This document shows positions 58,960 through 64,000 of a DNA stretch of 64,000 bases, piece after piece. Where the stretch lies: contig DASYLJ010000136.1 of assembly GCA_036009625.1 (NCBI GenBank), positions 19,216 through 83,215 of the forward strand, written 5' to 3'. Position numbers and translations under genes: made by a program. Within the stretch, counting starts at the first letter, position 1, and each line of letters starts with the position of its first letter. Source of the stretch: DASYLJ01 sp036009625. Lineage in GTDB: Bacteria > Desulfobacterota > Binatia > DP-6. The notes under the pieces are model-generated. The model was given only the letters and a program-made list of their open reading frames with translations. It made no database searches and was not told the origin of the DNA.

Positions 58960-61900
58960 CTATTCGAGGAAGGCGCCGCTCGGCGAGCCGCCGGGCACGG
59001 CCGGGCAGAGCGCCGGCGCCGGCGTCTTCTTCGCGGCGATGAACTTGTCGATGCGATCGTTGCTGGCCGTCGACGGTGGGTTGCCGGTGGCCTTGGCGGG
59101 CGCGTCGGCGCACCAGCCGGTGAGGTCGGCGAGATCCAGACGGACTGCGACGCGGCCCTGCTGGGTCTCGTTGAGCGTGTAGGGCCACAGCGCCTTGCCG
59201 CCCTTGATGGTCAAGCTGTCGGCCTTGAGCACGATCGAGCTGATGGCGCCGCCGGAGAGCTTGTAGCGGTAGCCCTTGAAGTTGGACGGGCTGCCGAGCA
59301 CCGTCCAACCGCTGGGCGGCAGGACGACGGTGGCGACGTCGGTGGCCAGACCGGCGGCGTTGTGGACGATCAGCGTGGCGCCGTTGATGGTGGGATCGCT
59401 GGGCGAGCCCAGCGCCGGCGGCGTGATGCGGTTCGGCGCCGCGTCCTGCTTGGTGCTCGACTTGAAGGAGATCTTGCGCTTGGCCGGGTTCGCCGGCGGC
59501 GTCGAGTCGTCCTTCAGGGTGAGCGCGGTCGTCTGGATCAGGGTGTAGGTGAGCGAGCCCGGGAAGTCCGACGCGTCGGCCGGATCGGTGCCGGCGTCGA
59601 TCTCGTCGCGATCGAAGGCACCGTCGCCGTCGCGGTCGATGCCGATGCGCTCGCCCGAGCCGGGCGGCACGCAGGTGTAGGTGAGCTCCTGGCCGGGGAC
59701 CGCGGCGAGTGCGCGGACGGCGGCGTCGGAGAGGAGCGGCTCGGCGGCGCGATCGGTCTGGAACGAGCCCGACGCGACCCGCCAGGAGCCGCGCTGCAGG
59801 CCGCCGATGTTGCCCTTCACGACCAGGTCGCATTCACCCGCGGTGTCGCGGGCGATGAGCAGGTTGATGCGCGGCCCCGCGGTGACGGCGTTGGTCGACG
59901 TCAGCGTGATCTGCTGGCCGACGATGGGCGCGAGGTTCGAGTCGAACTCCATCATGAAGCGATCCATCTGCTGCGCCTGCAGCGCGTTCAGGCTGAAGAC
60001 GGTGGCGCGATGGAAGCGCTCGGTGGTGTCGATGCTGCCGTCGTGGATGAAGCCGAAGCCGCGCACCTGCGGCCCGAGGTTGCCGTTGTTGCCGGGGGTG
60101 AGGAACGGCACCGCCGGCATGCCGAACATGCCGACCTTCTGGTACATGTTGCGCAGGTGCGGGACCTTCAGCATCTGCGGCTCGTTCTCGAAGGTCGTCT
60201 GCCCGTCGCCGCCGAAGAAGCCCTGCGCGGCGTCCGTCACGTGACACGTGTTGCAGTTGGAGAATGCGTCGGTGACGGGCCCGAAGAAGAGGTTGCGCCC
60301 CGTCTGTGCCGCCGCGCTGTGCGTGTTGTCGAGGTTCTTGATCGGGTTCGGCGGATACGTCACCTGCAGGATGAAGTCGGTGAAGCGATCCATGTCGGCC
60401 GGCGCGATCGGCGTGGCCTTGCCGAGCAGGCCCTCGAACGCGACGTCGAACTTGCCGAACGCCGCGATCTCGTCGAGTGCGTTGCCGCCCGGGTCGTTGC
60501 CGCCGGTGCGATCACCGCGCCAGTGCATCGGGCCGTGGTTGGCCATGCCGCGCAGGCTCTGCGTCGTCATCGGACCCTTCAGCGGGTGGAAGTCGGGGTC
60601 GATGCCGGGGAGACGGATCGGGTTCGGGTTGTTCAGCAGGACGTCGTCGGGGTTGCCGAGGTCCCAGGCGAGGCTGTCGAAGTCGCCGAAGATGTGGCAG
60701 CTGCCGCACGACGCCTCACCGTTGCTCGACGACAGATTCGCGTCGTACAGCACCGGGCGGCCGTTCTTCAGGCTCGCGGGCTCGGCGCTGTGCAGCGTGA
60801 GGGCGGCGATCTCGGTCTTCGTCGTGGTGTTCACCACCTTCACGGCGTTGTCGAAGCGGGTGAGGACGTAGAGACGGCTGCGCGCCTCGTCGAGGACGAG
60901 GCCGGTGGGGCCGCCGCCCGAAAGCACGACGTGGTCGCTGGCGCTGGGCGTGAAGGTGTCGTTCTCGAGCGCCGCGGTGTTGAAGATGCCGACCTTGCTC
61001 GAGCCGAGCGCCGCCACGTAGAGCGTCGTGCCGGCGATGTTCACCGCCATGCCGGTCGGCTGCGCCAGGGTGCGCGGCGCCACGTTCGGCGCTGCGGGGC
61101 GATCGTTGTAGTCGATGTGCTTGTTCAGGTGACGGGGCGTGACGGTGAGGCCGTCGATGACGGTGATGCGGGCCTCCTGCAGATGACCCTGCACCGTCGT
61201 GCTGCCGAAGAACGTCCCCGGTCCCTCGAAGCGGACTTCGTTCCGCGCGTCGGTGTTGCTGACGTACACCTTCCCGTTCACCGGGTTGACGACCATGTTG
61301 AACAGGATCGTCCCGACGTGCGGCAGCGCCGCCGTCTGCACCGGCGGATTCGCGTTGGCGTCGAGCGCGAACACGTCCTCGTCGGGCAACGAGAAGCGGA
61401 CGGCGTTGTTCCAGTTGCGTCCGAGCTCGTCCTTCCACTGGCTGACGGTGCGGTCGAACTTGACGATCAGGCCGACCTCGCGCTGGGGGATGCCCTGGAA
61501 GTTGGTGTTGGGCGCCGGCAGGCCGCCCGGCATGATCGAGCCGCTGACGTTGCACGGCGCCGCCGCGGCGCCACCGTTGCAGACGGCGCCTTCGGAGACG
61601 GTGGTGGTCTCGTTGCCGGAGTGGAAGATCGCGGCGTAGACGGTGCCGCCGCCCGGTGCGACGGCGAGCGCGCGCGGCGTGTCGCCGAAGAGCGTGCGGA
61701 TGACGAGCGGAGTGCCGCCGAGGGTGGCGCCGAGGTTGGTGGCGTCGAACACCCAGACGTCGGCGCGACCGACGCCCTCGACGTTGAGCTGCGGATCGAC
61801 GGGGCTGTTCTGGCCGCGGTGCGCCGTGGTGATGAAGGCGCGGTTGCCCGCGGCACCGGCGAACACGATGTCGCGCGGCTCGTCACCGACCAGCAGCGTG

Positions 61901-62244
61901 CGCGTGACGCGCGGCGGATTGCTGGCGACGTCGACGATGCTAATCGAGTCGGAGAGGTGGTTCACCACCCAGACCTCGCCGTTCGTCCGTGCCGCCACCG
62001 CGACCGGCTCGAGTCCGACGGGGACGGAGCCGGTCTTCGTCAGACCCGCGCCGGAGACGCCGAAGATCTCGAGCGTGTTGTCGGGCGTGTTCACCGCGAA
62101 GAGGCGGGTGCCGTCGGGCGACATCGCCAGCGGCCGCACCTGGCCGCTCTCGAAGGCGGTGAAGGTCTGGGCGCTGGCGGATACCACCAAGGCAGCGAGG
62201 AACAGGGCTGGCAGCAGCCCGCGACGGACGAACGATCTCGGCAT
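58960..62244 (-). CDS. Exported beta-propeller/di-heme peroxidase-like protein, paralogue 3
   Basis: This 1,094-residue protein has a signal peptide (GLLPALFLAALVVSASA), a YncE-like propeller (residues of about 25-490) and two heme sites, CGSCH (513-517) and CNTCH (664-668). It also has an EF-hand-like loop (IDRDGDGAFDRDEIDAGTDP), a C-terminal beta module (GWTVLGSPSNFKGYRYKLSGG, YTLNETQQGRVAVRLDLADL) and the terminus PSGAFLE. The second heme motif is CNTCH where the others have CNGCH. Conserved aromatic and His positions around the hemes match its paralogues. A GAGGGGG ribosome site precedes the ATG. The 140-base gap upstream (62245-62384) holds a possible weak terminator for the oxidoreductase gene but no clear promoter. 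Confidence 0.88.
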   Translation of the reverse strand: MPRSFVRRGLLPALFLAALVVSASAQTFTAFESGQVRPLAMSPDGTRLFAVNTPDNTLEIFGVSGAGLTKTGSVPVGLEPVAVAARTNGEVWVVNHLSDSISIVDVASNPPRVTRTLLVGDEPRDIVFAGAAGNRAFITTAHRGQNSPVDPQLNVEGVGRADVWVFDATNLGATLGGTPLVIRTLFGDTPRALAVAPGGGTVYAAIFHSGNETTTVSEGAVCNGGAAAAPCNVSGSIMPGGLPAPNTNFQGIPQREVGLIVKFDRTVSQWKDELGRNWNNAVRFSLPDEDVFALDANANPPVQTAALPHVGTILFNMVVNPVNGKVYVSNTDARNEVRFEGPGTFFGSTTVQGHLQEARITVIDGLTVTPRHLNKHIDYNDRPAAPNVAPRTLAQPTGMAVNIAGTTLYVAALGSSKVGIFNTAALENDTFTPSASDHVVLSGGGPTGLVLDEARSRLYVLTRFDNAVKVVNTTTKTEIAALTLHSAEPASLKNGRPVLYDANLSSSNGEASCGSCHIFGDFDSLAWDLGNPDDVLLNNPNPIRLPGIDPDFHPLKGPMTTQSLRGMANHGPMHWRGDRTGGNDPGGNALDEIAAFGKFDVAFEGLLGKATPIAPADMDRFTDFILQVTYPPNPIKNLDNTHSAAAQTGRNLFFGPVTDAFSNCNTCHVTDAAQGFFGGDGQTTFENEPQMLKVPHLRNMYQKVGMFGMPAVPFLTPGNNGNLGPQVRGFGFIHDGSIDTTERFHRATVFSLNALQAQQMDRFMMEFDSNLAPIVGQQITLTSTNAVTAGPRINLLIARDTAGECDLVVKGNIGGLQRGSWRVASGSFQTDRAAEPLLSDAAVRALAAVPGQELTYTCVPPGSGERIGIDRDGDGAFDRDEIDAGTDPADASDFPGSLTYTLIQTTALTLKDDSTPPANPAKRKISFKSSTKQDAAPNRITPPALGSPSDPTINGATLIVHNAAGLATDVATVVLPPSGWTVLGSPSNFKGYRYKLSGGAISSIVLKADSLTIKGGKALWPYTLNETQQGRVAVRLDLADLTGWCADAPAKATGNPPSTASNDRIDKFIAAKKTPAPALCPAVPGGSPSGAFLE

Positions 62245-62312
62245 GGAACCCCCTCAGGTTGCAGCTGCAGGGGCTACCACATGGACTCGTTTGGCCGGAA
62301 GCACAATTCGGG

Positions 62313-62328
62313 AAAACCCCAACGGGGG
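62313..62328 (-). terminator. Possible small intrinsic terminator after the LLM oxidoreductase gene
   Basis: On the minus strand CCCCCGTTGGGG is followed directly by TTTT. This would form a short 4-5-bp G:C stem with a T-tract about 57 bases past the oxidoreductase stop codon. The stem is short, so the call is weak. Confidence 0.3.
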
Positions 62329-62384
62329 CGCGGAAACAGCCATTCAGCGCTGGGTCGGTCGCGGCGCGCCGTGTCAGTCGACGA

Positions 62385-63383
62385 TCACCGCACCCTGGGC
62401 AGGACCTGCTCGCCAAACACCCGCAGCTGCTCGGGGCTCGAGAAGTTGATCGCGAGCAGCGACAGCCCGTGGACCCGTTGCCGCCGTTGCAGCTCCGCCA
62501 CCATCTCCTCGGGCGTGCCGATCAGCGCGATCGGGTGGCGACGCAGCTCGTCGGGGGTCAGGCCGAACATGCCCCCCAGGCCGGCGGCGATGGCGTCGGT
62601 CTGCTCGGGCGACTCGGTGGGCGAGTAGGTGAAGACGGTGGAGGCGAAGCGCACGCTGCCCGCCGGACGCCCGGCCTTGGCCTCCGCCGTGCGCACGCGG
62701 CCGAGCTTCTCCTCGAGGCTCGCGTCGCTGAACTTGCGGATCTCTTCGATCGTGGTGGTGCCGGCTTTTCCGATGACGGGGACCATGTGGATGATGTCGG
62801 CCCAGGAGCCGGCGCGTCGCAGGATGCCGTTGCCGCTGCCGCCGAGCATGATCGGCGGCCCGTTCGGCTGCACCGGTCGCGGCAGACAGACGGCGTCGCG
62901 CAGCTGGAAATAGTCGCCCGCCAGCGTGTAGGGCGCGGCCTGCCAGAGCCCGCGCATGGCGGCGACGGCCTCGTCCATGATGCGCAGCCGTTCGGAGACG
63001 TCGGGGAACGGGATTCCCATCATCTCGAACTCGGCGCGCGTCCAGCCCGCGCCGACGCCGGCGGTGACGCGACCGCCGCTCGCCTCGTCGATCTGTGCGA
63101 ACAGCCGGGCGGTGAGCGCCGGGTGCCGGAACAGCATGCAGGCGACGTGGCTGCCGATGCGGATGCGCGTCGTGCACTGCGCCAGCGTGGCCATGACGAA
63201 GAACATCTCGTAGGCGGGCGTCGCCATCTGCATCGTGCCGAGCGCCTCGAAGACGTAGTGGTCGGGCACGAAGACCATGTCGAAGCCGAGCGACTCGGCG
63301 AGCTGTGTCTCGTCGATGATCGCCTGGATGCCGGACTTGTCGTGACGGACCTGGCCGCCGCCCACCTGGATGGCGAACTCCAT
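62385..63383 (-). CDS. LLM-class (luciferase-like) F420/flavin-dependent oxidoreductase
   Basis: This 332-residue cytoplasmic TIM-barrel protein shows typical luciferase-like blocks: LAESLGFDMVFVPDHYVF, RIRIGSHVACMLFRHPALTA, DEASGGRVTAGVGAGWTRAEFEMMGIPFPDVSERLRIMDEAV, PPIMLGGSGNGILRRAG and DELRRHPIALIGTPEEMVAELQRR. Members of this subgroup use coenzyme F420 or FMN to oxidise small molecules; the cofactor is inferred only. The ATG overlaps the stop of the small membrane-protein gene by one base (TGATG), so the three genes at this end form an operon. Confidence 0.88.
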   Translation of the reverse strand: MEFAIQVGGGQVRHDKSGIQAIIDETQLAESLGFDMVFVPDHYVFEALGTMQMATPAYEMFFVMATLAQCTTRIRIGSHVACMLFRHPALTARLFAQIDEASGGRVTAGVGAGWTRAEFEMMGIPFPDVSERLRIMDEAVAAMRGLWQAAPYTLAGDYFQLRDAVCLPRPVQPNGPPIMLGGSGNGILRRAGSWADIIHMVPVIGKAGTTTIEEIRKFSDASLEEKLGRVRTAEAKAGRPAGSVRFASTVFTYSPTESPEQTDAIAAGLGGMFGLTPDELRRHPIALIGTPEEMVAELQRRQRVHGLSLLAINFSSPEQLRVFGEQVLPRVR

Positions 63384-63790
63384 CAGCGCAGCTCCGCCGT
63401 GCGACGCGACAGCAGCATCGCCGAGCCCCCGGACACACCGATCGCGATCGCCGTGTAGACGACGCCGAAGATCATGTAGCCGACCCCGGGCGGGGTCTCG
63501 TTGCGGATGGTGAACAGCACCAGGTTGACGACGACATAGAGCGCGTAGAGCCACGCCATCGGCAGTGCGAAGCGGCGCATGTTCCAGATGCCGATCGCGT
63601 AGACGAGCAGAAACAGCCCGAACAGCGGGCCGGCGATGGCGTTGGCGGTCCCGGTGAGTCGCTCGCCGAAGAGCACGAAGCCCGTCTGCGCTCCCTGAAT
63701 CTGGAAGGGCTTCAGCATGTTCGATACCGACAGCAGCGCGAACAGCACTGCGAACACGGTGAGGGCCGTCCCGCGCGCCGCCGCGGCCAT
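63383..63790 (-). CDS. Small integral membrane protein
   Basis: This 135-residue protein has about four hydrophobic helices (LTVFAVLFALLSVSNMLKPF, TANAIAGPLFGLFLLVYAIGIW, MAWLYALYVVVNLVLFTI, YMIFGVVYTAIAIGVSGGSAML) and short charged ends. I do not recognise a named family; it resembles uncharacterised four-helix membrane proteins. The ATG at 63790 overlaps the upstream stop by one base (TGATG) and its own stop overlaps the oxidoreductase start, so it is translationally coupled on both sides. A GTG one codon earlier is possible. Confidence 0.75.
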   Translation of the reverse strand: MAAAARGTALTVFAVLFALLSVSNMLKPFQIQGAQTGFVLFGERLTGTANAIAGPLFGLFLLVYAIGIWNMRRFALPMAWLYALYVVVNLVLFTIRNETPPGVGYMIFGVVYTAIAIGVSGGSAMLLSRRTAELR

Positions 63791-63999
63791 CACGAATGTC
63801 CGCCCGACGGGAAGATGTCGGTGCGCGCCTTGCCGGCGAGCGTCGACTGCAGCTGCGCCAGCGCCTCGTCGGGCGTGGCGGCGAGCGCCATCAGGCCGTG
63901 CTCGGCGCGCGTCAGCGAGATCTCGCACGGCACCGCGGTGAAGAAGCCGTTCGGCAGGCTCGACACCATGACGAAGAACGCCTCGCCGTCGGGGGCGCG
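63790..63999 (-). CDS. C-terminal end of an unidentified protein
   Basis: The last 69 codons of a minus-strand gene that continues past the window edge read APDGEAFFVMVSSLPNGFFTAVPC, then EISLTRAEHGLMALAATPDEALAQLQSTL and a Ser/Gly/His end. No family is recognised from this fragment. The stop overlaps the next start as TGATG, so it is the first visible member of the three-gene operon ending with the LLM-class oxidoreductase. Confidence 0.65.
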   Translation of the reverse strand, partial: RAPDGEAFFVMVSSLPNGFFTAVPCEISLTRAEHGLMALAATPDEALAQLQSTLAGKARTDIFPSGGHS

Positions 64000-64000
64000 G

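Noticed and set aside
62300..62360. A GG-N10-GC pattern upstream of paralogue 3 resembling a sigma54 promoter
   Set aside because: Only TGGC and GC match. The flanking -24 and -12 bases do not fit, and no activator gene is near.
58912..62628. A 1,238-codon plus-strand frame opposite paralogue 3 (with a similar 1,043-codon frame at 55600-58731)
   Set aside because: Both are mirror frames of the conserved minus-strand paralogues. They look alike only because the genes beneath them are paralogous, and they have no start site, leader or domain.

Overview
This is a high-GC chromosomal window (roughly 70% GC by eye) from a Gram-negative bacterium. The Gram-negative assignment rests on an RND/adaptor/TolC efflux trio, a TolC-type lipoprotein, c-type cytochromes, a cyclic beta-1,2-glucan synthase and Tat/Sec secreted enzymes. 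The large secreted multidomain proteins with Cys-rich linkers and shared C-terminal modules are typical of deltaproteobacteria-like lineages (Myxococcota, Binatota and relatives). No rRNA gene is present, so the lineage is an inference. I recognise no tRNA, rRNA, CRISPR array, insertion sequence or prophage. Genes are tightly packed: no gene-free stretch exceeds about 215 bases, and many neighbours overlap by 1-4 bases.

Layout. 1-12.2 kb: 3' end of an rlmN gene, a Tat-exported beta-carbonic anhydrase, a giant cyclic-glucan synthase (NdvB type), a dienelactone-hydrolase-like protein and a ROK protein with permuted lobes. 12.0-14.6 kb: a 25-bp perfect inverted repeat, a glutathione transferase and a CPA2 antiporter. 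14.6-19.2 kb: one minus-strand operon encoding an ECF sigma factor, an anti-sigma factor (with a heme-type CxxCH near its end), a MauG-type di-heme peroxidase, a Tat-type metallophosphoesterase and a mono-heme cytochrome, preceded by an ECF-like promoter. 19.3-28.3 kb: PhzF-like protein, two paralogous secreted trypsin-like proteases, a GH10 xylanase whose signal peptide is out of frame, an acyl-CoA synthetase and an MFS transporter. 28.3-32.9 kb: response regulator, NtrC-like sigma54 activator and hybrid histidine kinase, with sigma54-type promoters in front of both transcription units. 33.0-33.7 kb: a VapBC-type toxin-antitoxin pair with a palindromic operator. 33.7-41.2 kb: L,D-transpeptidase lipoprotein and a CusABC-like heavy-metal efflux operon with a small Cys-rich exported protein at its head.

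41.2-49.3 kb: DUF2236 protein, metallo-beta-lactamase-fold hydrolase, a GNAT-DUF2071 fusion, a CbbQ/CbbO-type AAA-VWA pair and a WbsX-like glycan protein. 49.3-62.2 kb: three paralogous 1,070-1,110-residue exported proteins (beta-propeller, di-heme peroxidase-like domain, EF-hand-like loop, C-terminal beta module), interleaved with a lipase and a PAS-GGDEF protein. 62.4-64 kb: LLM-class oxidoreductase, a small membrane protein and a truncated gene in one overlapping operon.

Most unusual: the three giant di-heme propeller proteins share a near-invariant C-terminus (PSGAFL plus one residue), and their C-terminal beta module appears to recur on the two trypsin-like proteases. Five secreted proteins with different catalytic parts may therefore carry one common tail. 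Second is the ECF/anti-sigma operon, which looks like a self-contained periplasmic heme or redox stress circuit. Third is the sigma54 circuit, where the activator lies between two genes that both carry sigma54-like promoters.
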